A stretch of 64,000 bases of DNA from Sphaerolaimus hirsutus (GCA_964036195.1 OZ038453.1:21290352-21354351); one strand, 5' to 3'; shown: positions 48,913 to 59,911, numbered from the stretch's first letter. The notes: generated by a model from the letters alone, not told the origin. Numbers and translations are program-made.

Positions 48913-49811
48913 CAGGGGTCTCCTAGATTTCGACACTCCGGGGGTTGGACACATAGCAAATCGCTCCTCAAGAGGGATAGATAGCTGAAAATTTTTCTGG
49001 AGGGGTGGCGGGGTTGGGGGAGGGTTTCGCGGGGGTTCAATATATAGGCTTTTTTGAGGTGCAGAAGAAAGAAAAGGGAGAAGTAGGTGAAAAATGCTAA
49101 AAATAGGTATATAAGCCCCACGGAGGGTATTTTGAGGAAATATGGTAAATGCATGAAAAGTAGCGATTTTGAGGAATGATTTGGGTAAAATTTCTCAAAA
49201 ATCGCGCTGGATAGGTAGGTAGCTGGGCGATTTGGGGGTGGGTGATAGGTGGGTTCAAACGGGATTGACTTTTCGGGATCGGGATCGTGATCAGGATTGT
49301 TTTTTTTGAGATTTCGAGATCGGGATCGGGATCGACATGTACCGCAATTGGGTTGACGGGATCGGGATCGGGATTGGAATTTTTTGGGATCGGGATTGGG
49401 GTCTTGGGATAGAGAATTTGGCCAATGCTCTGGCATCTACAGTTGTTCATAAAGGTCTCAAAACACTGTTGGATGCCAGAAAATTGGCATAAAATGGACG
49501 CTGGGGGTTTGTGTTCACATTTTTTCATGCAAAAATTTCATTTTTCACTTTTTATTATTTCCACTTATTTTTCCAGGATCGGGATCCCGGACTTGGGAGT
49601 TTCTCAGGATCGTAATCGGGATGGGATTTGAAAATTTTCTGGATTGGGATCGGGATTGCTAAATCCCGGAATTTCACGGGATCGGGATCCGGATACCGTT
49701 TGAACCCTAGTGGGGGGTAGGGGATAGTAGCCAAAAAATTTGCCTCCTGGATAGATAGATAGCTGGGTGGTTTGTGGAGGGGGAGTAACCCCCCCTCATT
49801 GGAGACCCCTG
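48913..49811. mobile_element. hAT-like element, CAGGGGTCTCC ends, TATCTA words
   Basis: CAGGGGTCTCCTAG faces TTGGAGACCCCTG with exact 8-bp TSD ATGTTAGG (48905-48912 and 49812-49819). The words GATAGATAGCTG and GGGGAGGG recur near both ends. Confidence 0.8.
49246..49709. mobile_element. GGGATC-word hAT-like element, innermost layer
   Basis: TAGGTGGGTTCAAACGGGAT (mutated end) faces ACCGTTTGAACCCTA, with arrays of TCGGGATCGGGAT. Flanks GTGGGTGA and GTGGGGGG agree at 6 of 8 bases. Confidence 0.75.
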
Positions 49812-50073
49812 ATGTTAGGGCAGGGCGTATACCATCTACTGTATTTAGTGCTTTACTAAATATCTATATGAAGCCGTGGAGGGGTACAAATTCACTGAAC
49901 CCCTGAGATGCTTATACATGTCAGTTATTGTTGCATTTTTCTACTTCTGCATATGTTACTTGCAAGGAATACCTAAGTACTGGGAGATGAAAAAATCCTG
50001 GAAAATACCCCCCCCCCTTGTAAATTACACTCAAAAAATAAGCCCCCTGGGTGTATTTCAAGGAAATACGGTA
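49812..50073. mobile_element. right part of a TACCGTA-type element inside the nest
   Basis: The right end GTATTTCAAGGAAATACGGTA is clear. The inner part (48860-48912 plus 49812 on) matches the GCAGAACACACATTAAATGC landmark of the 31271-31702 copy. Its left end was not found. Confidence 0.55.
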
Positions 50074-50616
50074 AATATATATACAAATATTGGTGTCACT
50101 GCCTCAAAAATGCCTGTCACTCACTGTCACCGCCAGAATTTTTGACCTTTTTTCGTCTATGCCCATGGGGGTTGATTTTTTCGCCAGCAAAATTTGAGGG
50201 GGGGGGGGTTAATTCGAGGGGGGGTTTATTCGAGGGTTTTTTTTATTATTTCCTCAGAAATTTTCGTGAGGACCGTAGTAAATAGTAGGCATTTTCACAC
50301 CCAAAACAGGTAATAAATGTGTCCAAACAGCATATATTTGGACATAAAAACGTAGATAGCTACACAAACTAGTCTATGTGTAGCTGCAATGTAAATTAAC
50401 ACTAATATACATCATGTACATTGCATACATGACGTATTTATTATGTACGTGACGTACATCATTCCGAAGGGGGGGGGGGGTATTTCGAGGGGGGGGGGGT
50501 TATTATTTCCCCAGCCCATTTTGAGGGGGGGTTAATTCGAGGATGGGGTCAATTCAAGGGGGGGATAATTCGAGGTAATACGGTACATAAAATACCGGCG
50601 AACTGGGGCGACGTGT

Positions 50617-50790
50617 AGTGATGGACTAGCGCCAGAAGAAAGGCGCCAAGCGCCAATGGCGCCATTCGGAAAAAGAAGCTGGGGCTTATGGCGCCACAGA
50701 ACAAGTGCGCATATATATGGAACCAGGGTGCCGCACCATTTGACACCATGGTGCCGCGCCATTTGGCACCATTAAATGGCGCCAGCGCCA
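50617..50790. mobile_element. GGCGCC-word hAT-like element, degenerate
   Basis: TAGTGATGGACTAGCGCCAG on the left, then GGCGCCAAGCGCCAATGGCG. The right end is unclear. Confidence 0.55.
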
Positions 50791-51296
50791 TGGTCCCATT
50801 CAATAACTTAACAAAAATAGATAGTAACCTAACGTGTATTTATTTTTTGAATGATAGTTCTGCCCTTCGAATAACATTGTCTTTGAATTATTCCCCGTGT
50901 AAGACAGGTGAAAGAGAATAGCTATTTTTACTCTATGCGGATGGCAAACCCTCTGGAAAACGGTGCCTAAACTTTTAAGTGTTTTTTTTCTAAAAAGAGT
51001 ATACGAACTTCGAATTTTTCTAAAAATTCTAAAACTTCCAAAAATGGAGAACGTAAAACCAAGTATTTTCCGATTTTGTACCCAGGGAAACGTAAAAGTT
51101 AGAAAAAGTGAAAGATAGAGTCGTTTTATCGCTTTCCGTAACCCGTCACAACTTTTATCATTTCCGCTGCCATTTTCTCAACCGTTTCAATCCGCTCGAG
51201 TCATTAATTTTAAGAATAACTCCCCCATTGAATTTGAGTTCAATAAAAATAGACCACAAAATCGCTCATCCGAAACCGGTAAACAATAAAATACAT
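50791..51296. other. intergenic, nothing recognised
   Basis: Some ACGTAAA-like words near 51050-51100. No gene. Confidence 0.3.
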
Positions 51297-51864
51297 AAAC
51301 TCGACGGACATTATAGAAGTCAATGGTCTAAGGAATTTTCGTACAACTGCGTATATTCTTAGTTGGCACACGTCCAAGTTACCGTTTGCGAGAATGTTAC
51401 CTAGTATGAAAGACGCAGGATTTCCGTCAGCGTCAACAAAAATGGCTGCGGAATGCGATTAAGCGACCGCAATTGGTCGCTGATGGCAGCCCACACACGA
51501 GTTGACACTTGTGTTGTCTTAATTGCATTCTGCGGTCATTATCGTTGACGCGAACGGAAATCATGCATCTTTTACTTCGTTCGTATAAAACGCAACAGTA
51601 ACTTGGACGCAGCGGTAAGTTCATACGTGATTTTTTGAATGAATTTGTCGGGACTGCGACGATAAGATCTTACGTAAGACCTAACAATCCGACTTTCTAT
51701 AACGATTTGTCTATCAAATTCACATCGTTATCGCATAAAAAGTAGGATTGAATCAAATTTATCGTGAACCGAATGGAATCCGTCCATTCAAGTTCGAATT
51801 AAAAAACATTCGTCATTGGTAACGAAGGGCCGAATCGCTGATTCGTTTCATGTCCGCCGAGTTT
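51297..51864. mobile_element. AAACTCGGCGGAC palindrome element (copy 1)
   Basis: AAACTCGACGGACATTATAG faces TCATGTCCGCCGAGTTT. The centre has GCAGCCCACACACGAGTTGA and mirrored TTGCATTCTGCGGTCATTAT. It is similar throughout to 59912-60465. Confidence 0.7.
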
Positions 51865-52061
51865 ATGTTTGATTGAATGTATAAACATACTGCCTCTGTT
51901 GGACATTGGAAGAAAATTCATGCATTTTTATTGTTGGAGTTTTTCAATCGTATTTCACATTAGCTGGATGCTTCAACAGGCGGTAATTAATTCCACTAGA
52001 AGAGCAAATTCCAATAGAAGAGAAGGTTATAAATATACCATCTGCCACTTACCTGTCTCAA

Positions 52062-52296
52062 GTGTATGCATGTACCTTTCGCTTGAATAATCCCCCCTGT
52101 AAGACGAATGAGGAAAAACACCCCCCTCTCGAAAAATTCCCCCTTGAGGCGTATGGTCAGTTTGTATTTTACAATCTGAACATAGACGCCATGTTATTGT
52201 GTGAAGCAATCATAAGTTGTAGAATGAATTGATACAACACGGTCGAAAATTCTGACAAAATAATTCCCCAGTGGAATTATTTGAGCAAATACGATA
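52062..52296. mobile_element. TACCGTA-type element, TTTGCTTGAATAATC variant
   Basis: TACCTTTCGCTTGAATAATC on the left, AATTATTTGAGCAAATACGATA on the right, with CCCCCCTGTAAGACGAATGA inside as in 62642-62967. Confidence 0.6.
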
Positions 52297-52417
52297 AACT
52301 TTCCGCCAATGTTACCCCAAATAGCGCTCAAATAGCCATTGATGTAAACACATTAGTGATATGTTTGACACCTTAAATTTTCTAATAAATACCTAAATGC
52401 TAAGTGCTAATTACGAT

Positions 52418-53362
52418 CATAGTTGTTAAAACGTATTTGCTTTTACTCGATAAATACGTATAGGTATTCGAGTAAAGAGTAAATACGCTTACGTTTCCTC
52501 CGAAAAAAGTTCCGGTACTCGCTTTTACGTATACTTTTTGAACGTACTCGAGTACAGAAAACGTATTCTAGATCGTCTTTTATATAGGTTTTTAAAGGCA
52601 TAGAAGGATAAAAAGGGAGAAAATGTGCTAAAAGTATGGGAAACTGGTCGAAAATGGGTACCCTAAATCCTCGAACAAGACCCCGGGGGAGTTATTATTT
52701 CGTCAGAGGTTTTCGAGGAGGGACTCATTCAAGGGGGGAGTTATTCGAGGGGGGGGGGGGTATTTTTTCCTCAGAAAATCAAACTGAATTTATTGTATGG
52801 GCGCAGTCTGTCAACTCGTGTAATTCAGGTATTTCACTGTCCAACAACAACAACACAATGTGTATACACTGCATACACATTATGTATCTGCTGTCGCTGC
52901 CATAGGCTACTATTTTTGTATAGTTTATAATATTGTATCCTTTTAAACAGAGGGGGGAGTTATCTAAGAGGGGAAGTTATTCAAGGGGGAGTTATTCTTT
53001 CCTCACCCCGCCAGCAGGGCGGCTTATTCAAGGGGGGAGTTATTCGGGGGGGGGGTCTTATTCGAGGATTTGCAGTATATAACCAAATATATAGTCCAAA
53101 ATTGCGTAAAATAGGCAAAAAGTTATGAAAATGAGTGATTTTGAGCGAAATTTCTGGAAAACTTTGGTGACATTTTTCAAAAGTACTCACGTTTACGTTT
53201 TCTGCTGGGAAACTCACGTTTACTCACGTTTACTCACGTTTACTCACGAGTAAAAGTAAAAAAATTATACTTAACGTTTTCTGTACTCAAGGGGTGAGTA
53301 AAAAATAAATACTTTACGTTTACGTATATTTTGAAAAAAGTTCGGTACTTTTAACAACTCTG
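52418..53362. mobile_element. hAT-like MITE, ACGTAAA-word family, with nested insert
   Basis: CATAGTTGTTAAAACGTATT faces ACTTTTAACAACTCTG with exact 8-bp TSD ATTACGAT (52410-52417 and 53363-53370). A TACCGTA-type element is nested at 52659-53077. Confidence 0.88.
52659..53077. mobile_element. TACCGTA-type element, AATCCTCGAATAAG variant, nested
   Basis: TACCCTAAATCCTCGAACAA faces CTTATTCGAGGATTTGCAGTA, with GGGGGAGTTATT blocks. Confidence 0.65.
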
Positions 53363-53534
53363 ATTACGATGTGCAATTGTTGAAAATTGAGAACAATATG
53401 CAGCGAGTGGATTGGTAGTGTACCTATTAAGATGAAAGTTAAAAATTTAATTTGAAGTTGGATTCATTGGATCAAATTAATTTTTCTGAATAATGGGTTA
53501 ACATGAGACTTTTATTCAATTGACGATACCGAAA

Positions 53535-53760
53535 TACCGTATTTCCTCGAAATACCGCCTTGAATTACCCCCATACCTTTTATTGAATCCCCCCAGGTCT
53601 TTTCGAGCCCCCCTCGAAATACTCCCCGCGTCAGGAATAAGGTACATTATTATTAAGGTTATTGAATCCCCTCGAATATGCCCCCTTGAAATACCCCCTC
53701 AAACTTTGCCCTCTGAAAATATACCTAAACCCCCTGGGGGTATTTCGAGGAAATGCGGTA
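53535..53760. mobile_element. TACCGTA-type element
   Basis: TACCGTATTTCCTCGAAATA faces TATTTCGAGGAAATGCGGTA. CCCCTCGAAATACTCC blocks inside. It ends 80 bp beyond the stop of the CAP gene. Confidence 0.75.
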
Positions 53761-53839
53761 GTATAATAGGTATGTACAAAATATATTACAAGTGGGTAAA
53801 AAAATTACCAAAAAACTGCATGGAAATCGAAATATGAAT

Positions 53840-53980
53840 TCACTTTTTCACAGGTTTCACATTGTCTCTATATTTTCCAATGATGTTGCCGCTTGGATTG
53901 TAATTGGCAACGACATAATAGATATTTGGCTCTTTTTTGGCGGCGCCAATGCCGAACTGTTTTGAACCGTGCCAAACCAC
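53840..53980 (-). CDS. CAP gene exon 5 (residues 221-266)
   Basis: Encodes VVWHGSKQFGIGAAKKEPNI, YYVVANYNPSGN and the C-terminus KYRDNVKPVKK. Stop TGA at 53840-53842. Acceptor AAATACAG. Confidence 0.93.
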   Translation of the reverse strand: MVWHGSKQFGIGAAKKEPNIYYVVANYNPSGNIIGKYRDNVKPVKK

Positions 53981-56111
53981 CTGTATTTGGCATTTGACTG
54001 ATAATTATGGAAAATGAGAGCACTTTCAAATCGATCAATTACAATGATTTTCCAGTGCAAATTATTGTGAAATTACTTGTTTTGTGGAGGGACTGAAGAG
54101 AGTGAAGAATTTCTTTTTGAATTTGATATTTCACTTGATAAAGGCATTTTGATAAAGCCATGGCGCAATTGGCGCTTGGTGTTCTTTCTCTTTGGCGCCC
54201 TTGGCGCCTGGCACCCTGTTTCCAAATGGCGCCATGGCGCTTGGCGCGCTATTTCTGTGGCATTTTTTCATCACCACTGCTGAAATATCTACATACACTT
54301 TGGAAACATGGAAATTTGGGTGGGTTTTCCAATATTTATCAATAGTAAAATTCGTACCTGTGAAAAGTGACCGGCGCGTAAATGGGGTGCCGATGTGTTG
54401 CTGAAATCGTATTGACCGACTTCATCGTACCACTTCTGCACTACTGCCTCGCCTAAAAGCAAAAAAAATTAAAAATATAAATTAATTTTTTTTAAAGTTG
54501 ATCAAATTACCTGTGAGGGGCATACTACCGGCGCACATGTAAACATTTTCACCGTAATCGCAATTCGGTCTGTGTTGCAATACTCCCAATTTTGCAAGGT
54601 GCTCGGCCCAATTTTGAGCGAAATCGCACAGTTTTTTATCCAGTGTCAATTTTGGAGCACCGTGTAATTGACGTTTGACATTGTGAACAGAAAGTGCCTG
54701 TAAATCGTTTTTTCCTGTTTAATCCCTCAATTAAATGATTCGTGGTGCCATTTTTACCAGATACCATTTTTGAATATCATAATTCACCATTGAACTTCGC
54801 ATCATTCTTTTGTATTAGGTATTTCAAATCCCTCAGCACTGTTATTCTGGCAATTTCCTAACTGCAGAGGTACCGATTATCCGTATATCCTTGAATAAGA
54901 CCACAAATATGGCAGAAATGTTTTTTTAAATATATTTACCGTATTTCCTCTAATTACCCCCCGGGGGGGTTTATTTTTTCAGAGTGGAAATTTTGAGGGG
55001 GGTTAAACGAGGGGGGTATTTCGAGGGGGGGGGGTGTATTATTCGGCCAGAAATTTTTTGAAATCCCAGTATAACACTAAATTGTCGCTTGAAACGTACC
55101 CAGACGTCGAAAAATGCCATAAAAACCGCAATGTATAAGACTCTATAGACTTGTATAAGTATGTATATATATATGTATATACACTGTTCTAACATAATAC
55201 AGTCATTGTTTTCACGTGTGTTCTGTATTGCCCAAATGACAAACCGCAGCTTTTGGCGTTTACGTTCCCTATACACTCAATTTGGGGAGTATTTCGAGGG
55301 GGGGGGGGTATTTCGAGGAAATACGGTAGGTAACCAACATTTACAAATATTTATCACAACACACCTCTTTTCTAAATTTCTCCAAATCGATCTTCTCAAC
55401 ACCATGTTGCCCAGCCCCATCAAACGTTCTACTGCTGTCTTTGAAAGCCCTATTCCAGTGATCATCAAAATCTCTCGTCAAAATCGTATCTTGATCCCTA
55501 TTCGACAAATTGGAACTGGGCCCAGTGTCGGAGATTTTCGTGTTAGATTTGGATACGTTGTGATATTCTCGTTTCGTCTCGGTGCGTATCGATGTGTGAC
55601 CGCTGGGAGAACGGTCTTCCGTGCGGGTTTCCTGTTGGGTTGAAAAAGTGGTTCGAAAACACGATTTTTAATTGCTTTTTTGCATCCATTTTTGCTATTG
55701 CATTCTATAACACTTCCTTGTGAAACTGGATAATTGCCTAACTGTAGCAAGCAACACAATATATTTTTCTCTAGCATTCAATGTATCTTAGGTTATAGAT
55801 TAGGAAAAGATGGTTATGGGTTAGCGATGTAATTAAAGACCATCTGATTTTCGAAGGTGCATCTCCAATCCAATAGAACGGCAGGTAAAAAGTTGACAAA
55901 AAATAGTACGGCGCCCTTCCATTCGAATAGATACGGTAACAATGTCGTGAAATAAAACAAAAATTAGGAGAGAAAAACTAAGGTCCAAAATAAAACGAAC
56001 AATCAATGTCTCATTTCCATTTTTCGTGGTTATCACAGTAGTAGTCCTTTTGGTGCCATCCGATAAAACTTGTTCAGTTTTCTCAGTCTTTTTACTGCTT
56101 AGTGATGTCAT
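53840..56111 (-). CDS. CAP-superfamily protein, GAPR-1/GLIPR2-like, complete gene (5 exons, 266 aa)
   Basis: Exons 56001-56111, 55365-55631, 54511-54697, 54358-54452 and 53840-53980 (minus) join in phase. Residues 1-126 are a polar, Ser/Thr/Lys/Asp-rich extension (MTSLSSKKTEKTEQVL...) with no signal peptide. The CAP domain starts FRKEALSVHNVKRQLHG and contains KLCDFAQNWAEHLAKLGVLQ, YGENVYMC, EAVVQKWYDE, the CAP1 motif GHFSQVVW and the CAP2 motif YYVVANYNPSGN. The usual His-Glu-Glu-His set of the cavity is visible (LQHR, GEN, GEAVV, AGHF). Lack of a leader fits the GAPR-1 branch, which is cytosolic or on Golgi membranes, rather than secreted venom-allergen types. The N-terminal extension is longer than in vertebrate GLIPR2 (about 154 aa). 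Confidence 0.93.
54144..54280. mobile_element. GGCGCC-word hAT-like element in CAP intron 4
   Basis: TTTTGATAAAGCCATGGCGC on the left, GTGGCATTTTTTCATCACC on the right, with dense GGCGCC words. TSD not readable. Confidence 0.5.
54358..54452 (-). CDS. CAP gene exon 4 (residues 189-220)
   Basis: Encodes EAVVQKWYDEVGQYDF and HLRAGHFSQ. Acceptor TTTTAG, donor CAG|GTACGA. Confidence 0.93.
54511..54697 (-). CDS. CAP gene exon 3 (residues 127-189)
   Basis: Encodes ALSVHNVKRQLHGAPKLTLD, LCDFAQNWAEHLAKLGVLQH and CDYGENVYMCAGSMPLT. Acceptor TTTACAG, donor CAG|GTAATT. Confidence 0.93.
54937..55328. mobile_element. TACCGTA-type element in CAP intron 2
   Basis: TACCGTATTTCCTCTAATTA faces TATTTCGAGGAAATACGGTA. 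CCCAAATTGAGTGTA-type landmarks are in reverse orientation. It ends 36 bp from exon 2. Confidence 0.75.
55365..55631 (-). CDS. CAP gene exon 2 (residues 38-126)
   Basis: Encodes ETRTEDRSPSGHTSIRTETK ... DFDDHWNRAFKDSSRTFDG and EKIDLEKFRKE. Phase 0-0. Donor GAG|GTGTGT, acceptor CCAACAG. Confidence 0.85.
55848..55938. repeat. GCCGTTCTATTGG-type element, short, in CAP intron 1
   Basis: TTCGAAGGTGCATCTCCAAT then CCAATAGAACGGCAGG, ending CATTCGAATAGATACGGTA. Confidence 0.55.
56001..56111 (-). CDS. CAP gene exon 1 (residues 1-37)
   Basis: ATG at 56111. Encodes MTSLSSKKTEKTEQVLSDGT and KRTTTVITTKNGNETLI. The donor ATT|GTTCGT is weak but phase 0, as exon 2 requires; an unseen small exon in between cannot be excluded. 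Confidence 0.7.
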
Positions 56112-56409
56112 TTTCTGAGTAAATACTTACTAGTCTAAAAATGAATATTGGGATTTTTATAATTTACCTTTTTAATATTTTATAAAATCGGCAATAATAT
56201 GCAGGCAAATGAAGTTTCCAAATTCACTTTTTCAATCTGATAACACAAAAAACAGTGCACAGAAATGAGAATTGTGACAACAAAAGTGCCATCATATAGT
56301 GAATCAGAGAACCTTTGTACTTTTTATCACTTTTTTATGTATAACATGATGCTGCAATCTGCAATTCATGCAGGCTTTTGTAAGCTTTTCCCACCGAAAG
56401 TATTTAGGC
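56112..56409 (-). promoter_or_regulatory. presumed 5' flank of the CAP gene
   Basis: AT-rich sequence between the start codon and the first repeat. No clear core motif. Confidence 0.3.
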
Positions 56410-56610
56410 ATACTCGGCGCACCGCAAAGTATGTGCAGAATCCTAAATACCATAATTTACGTAATGAATAACATCTTGTGAGAAATTTCGTAATAAACTA
56501 TTCCACAGTAAAAACGAAATATTATTATGAAGAAGACTGCATAATTTTTGGTTCATTATTCAGATGGGTTATGGTAGGTTTCCATACTAAGTGTGATGTT
56601 CCGCCGAGTA
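56410..56610. mobile_element. ACTCGGCGGAC palindrome family
   Basis: TACTCGGCGCACCGCAAAGT faces AAGTGTGATGTTCCGCCGAG. It contains TTTTTGGTTCATTATTCAGA as in 48032-48326. Confidence 0.65.
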
Positions 56611-57034
56611 TACTGTATATCCTCAAATATGTCCCTCCGGGGAGTTATTTTTTCGTCAGAACTTTTTGAGGTGGGGGAGTTATTCGAGTGGGGTGAGCTA
56701 TTCAAGGGGGAGTTATTGACTTCAGAATTTTCAGTAAAATTTATGATTTATTTACTGCACAAATGGGGTAAGTTTGGTAACATTCATCATTTGTAGGAAA
56801 ACAAACTTCACAATTCAAGCAGTGAAATCAATGTTAGTGTAATTACTCTAGCTGCAAGATGATACATATATTTATTTACATATTAACCACATAAAACGTT
56901 TTTTGTAAATGTGAAGTGTAGTGAAATGTTTTCTACCCATCAAAGTGGGGGAGTTATTCGAGGGGGGAGTTATTTTTTCCTCACATCCACAAGAGGGGAC
57001 TTTTCGCGGGGGACTTATTTGAGGATATACGGTA
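56611..57034. mobile_element. TACCGTA-type element, TATATCCTCAAATA variant
   Basis: TACTGTATATCCTCAAATAT faces TATTTGAGGATATACGGTA, with GGGGGAGTTATTCGAG blocks. It abuts the previous element, sharing TA. Confidence 0.7.
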
Positions 57035-57597
57035 TGCACAGTTACAGTTTTGTAATACAGGAATGCTCTTTTGGATTAGCATAGGGAATACGGAACACTT
57101 TCATTGATGGGAACATTATGAATATTGTTATCCATTAGAAAACGTGAGAGAAATAAATATGATTCTGATGTGATATTTATGTTATCAAAAGTGCAAGATA
57201 TGCTTTATTGGGAAAACTGACATAATTTCACGAATATTAATAGCCACACGTTTTACACGACAAAAAAAACGTTCAGTCAGTAAGCTAATGATGTGATCTT
57301 ATTTTTTTGAAAAATTGAAATCTGACCTATTTACAGTAATTAGGTGTCGAATGTTTTTAGCTTTTCGGCCAAACTATTTAAGTTTCAGTCAAGCTTCAAA
57401 CAAATGCTTTTTAAACAACTCCTAATCTGAGCTGCCCTATTATTTGACCTGTTCTTTTATTCAGAGGTCATAACTTTTCCGCCAATGCGTGGCATCCTGA
57501 AGGCCGCAGCTTAATGCGATATTGCATGGTACAGCTTCACTTGCAGCTAGCTTCCCACAGAAAAGCCTTGCCACAAAACACCAAACACATAAATTCC
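57035..57597. other. intergenic, nothing recognised
   Basis: AT-rich unique sequence. Confidence 0.3.
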
Positions 57598-58089
57598 TAC
57601 CGTATTTCCTCGAAACCCCCCCCCCCCCTTCGAGATACCCACCTCGAAATATCCCCCTCAAAATGGCCACACTGCATTTGTAACGCCCCCCCCTTCCCAC
57701 CCTCGAAATACCCCCCCCCCCAATTGAGTGTAAATGATAAAAGCTGCGGTATGTGATCTGGGAAACGCAGAACACACGTTAAAAACAATGACTGTGTTAT
57801 GTTTAACGATGGCAAAAAAAGATTCGAAAATTCGAAAACATTTTCGAATTTTCGAATTTTTCCGGAATTTTCGAATTTTTATTTCACCTCTAGAAAAAAC
57901 ACTTAAAAATCGATTTATTTTTCAAAAAATTCGAAAATTCGAAAATTCGAAAATTCAAAAATACTTTTCGAATTTTTCAGGCAATTCAAGGCACTCTTAA
58001 GTTCAACGTACTAAATACAACAACAATTTATAAACGGTGCTAATGAAAAAGCGAAACAAAACAGAAAAAAACGTCCAAAAACGTTGAAA

Positions 58090-58262
58090 TGTAAACTGCC
58101 CTGTAAAATGTGATATGTCATGCAAAGTGTCAAAAGTTATGAAAATGCCCTGGAAAAATGGCTTACATATTTGCCATTTTCCACAGCATTTCCATGACTT
58201 TAGACACTTTGCATAACATTTGACATTTCACAGAGCATTTTACAGGTGTCTGGGACGGCCCA
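58090..58262. repeat. fold-back element, degenerate ends
   Basis: ACTGCCCTGTAAAATGTGAT faces GCATTTTACAGGTGTCTGGG. The arms are TGCAAAGTGTCAAAAGTTAT. Confidence 0.6.
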
Positions 58263-58306
58263 TAGGAACTGCACATATTTATAAGTAAAAGAGATGTGAT
58301 CAAAGA

Positions 58307-58496
58307 TATACTCCAGCGACATTACACTTTACAATGAAACCTACCATATTCCATCTGAATAAAAGAACAAACATAAAAATTTTTCATCATATTAATCAAA
58401 TTGCTTTGATAAATATGATGGAAAATTTTTTTTTTGTTCTTTTATTCAGATGGGTTATGGTAGATTTCATTGTAGGTGTAATGTCGCTGGAGTATA
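58307..58496. mobile_element. perfect-looking hairpin, CTCCAGCGACATTACAC ends
   Basis: TATACTCCAGCGACATTACA faces GTGTAATGTCGCTGGAGTATA. The interior mirrors ATCTGAATAAAAGAACAA. It is a relative of the ACTCGGCGGAC family with altered end words. A second partial copy (TATACTCGGGTGACATTACA) follows near 58577. Confidence 0.65.
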
Positions 58497-59089
58497 AGAG
58501 TGGTTTTGAGTATTGGTTTGAGAAGTACCCATATTTCATGCAGTTAGCACTGTATGTACTGAGTACGCTCAGTGTGCTATACTCGGGTGACATTACACCC
58601 TACATTTTTCTGGTGGTAACACTCCATCATGACGTCATAACCGCAGTCCGCAGTGAACTTATGGCTGACTGAACTGGTTCGGAGTCAGGATGAAATGGAG
58701 TGGAGTGGTGAATCAGTTCACAAGTTTTCAGTTGGCTGTCTGCCAGCCAAAGATATAAATCATATCTAATTGTAGATTAGCACGTTTGCCTAGCCACTTC
58801 CAAAACAGTCCAAATTCTGTGTTTAAAGCTTCAGATTCAATATTTTTCCAAAAAAATTCGAAAATTATTTGAAAAAATTCAAAAAATAGCCAAAAAAATT
58901 CGAAAATTGCCAAAAAAGATTCGAAAATTCGAAAATTCGAAAATTAAATTCGAAATTCGAAAATTAATTTCAGGAAAAATTCGAAAATTCGAAAATTCAG
59001 GTTGGAAAAAACACTTAAAAATTTAAATACTTTTTTTTGAAGGGTTTGCCATCGTTAGTTATGTTAGAACAGGGTTTGTACCAATTACA

Positions 59090-59517
59090 TACCGTAAATC
59101 CTCGAATAAGTCCCCGGGGGAGTTATTTTTTCCTCAGAATTTTTTGAGGGGGGACTTATTCGAGGGGGGGAGTTATGCGAGGGGGGAGTTATTTTTTCGT
59201 CGGAATTTTGAGTAAAAAGCATGATCAATATATCATCCGAATGGGGTTAAGTTAGTTGCATAAAGGTCTAAGCCAGTATAGAAATCCCATAATTCATGGA
59301 ATGAAATCAATGTTAGTGTGCATCAAATGCAAAATAATACATACTTTTAATAAACCTATACATAAATACGTTTTTTATACGTGGACATCTTTCCCACCCA
59401 TAAAATAAGGGGGAGTTATTCGAGGGGGGGAGTTATTTTTTCCTCAGCCTGCTTAGAGGGGGGAATTATTCGAGGGGGGAGTTTTTCGAGGGGGGACTTA
59501 TTCGAGGATTTACGGTA
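59090..59517. mobile_element. TACCGTA-type element, AATCCTCGAATAAG variant
   Basis: TACCGTAAATCCTCGAATAA faces TTATTCGAGGATTTACGGTA exactly, with GGGGGAGTTATTCGAG blocks. Confidence 0.75.
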
Positions 59518-59911
59518 CTTAAATATATAAGTCTATAGAGTCTTATACATGGTGCTTATTGTTGTATTTTTCTACGTCTGCGTACGTTACAAACAACAAT
59601 TAGTACTAAAAAAAATTCTGGTGAAAAAATAAACCCTCCTTTAAATACTCCCCCCTTGTTTAACCCCCCCCCCCCCCCTCAGCATTCTCACTCTGAAAAA
59701 ATAGACCCCTGGGGGGGGGGTTTCGAGGAAATACGGTAGATTGCATTGTATTTAGCTAGGTATTTTACTGCATTTTTTCTCTGTACGTGAGAATGATATG
59801 TACATTTGGGTGGTTGACCAAGGATGTAAAATAGTTTGCAAAATTTGCATGTAAAATCGTTTTGGAATCCATTTTTTCGTCACGATTTTCCTTAACTAAA
59901 AGTTTATGGAT

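Larger units (their letters stand above)
48371..50161. mobile_element. hAT-like element, GGTGAC-word family
   Basis: CAGTGACGAAAAATGTGGCG on the left, CCTTTTTTCGTCTATG on the right, exact 8-bp TSD CCCATGGG (48363-48370 and 50162-50169). Words GCGGTGACG / GTCACCGCC cluster at both ends. Further insertions occupy the middle. Confidence 0.8.
48341..50585. mobile_element. TACCGTA-type element, TTACCTCGAAATACC variant, outer host of a five-layer nest
   Basis: TACCGTATTACCTCGAAATA faces AATTCGAGGTAATACGGTA. The interior after removing 48371-50161 matches the copy at 60754-61185 (CCATGGGGGTT, AATAAATGTGTCCAAACAG). Confidence 0.7.
57804..59057. mobile_element. hAT-like element, TTCGAAAA-word family
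   Basis: TAACGATGGCAAAAAAAG on the left, GGGTTTGCCATCGTTA on the right, exact 8-bp TSD GTTATGTT (57796-57803 and 59058-59065). AAATTCGAAAATTCGAAAA words lie behind both ends. A fold-back (58090-58262) and a hairpin (58307-58496) are nested inside. Confidence 0.88.
57598..59738. mobile_element. TACCGTA-type element, outer host of a nest
   Basis: TACCGTATTTCCTCGAAACC faces GGTTTCGAGGAAATACGGTA. With the inserts 57804-59057 and 59090-59517 removed, the interior follows the order seen in 31271-31702. Confidence 0.7.
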
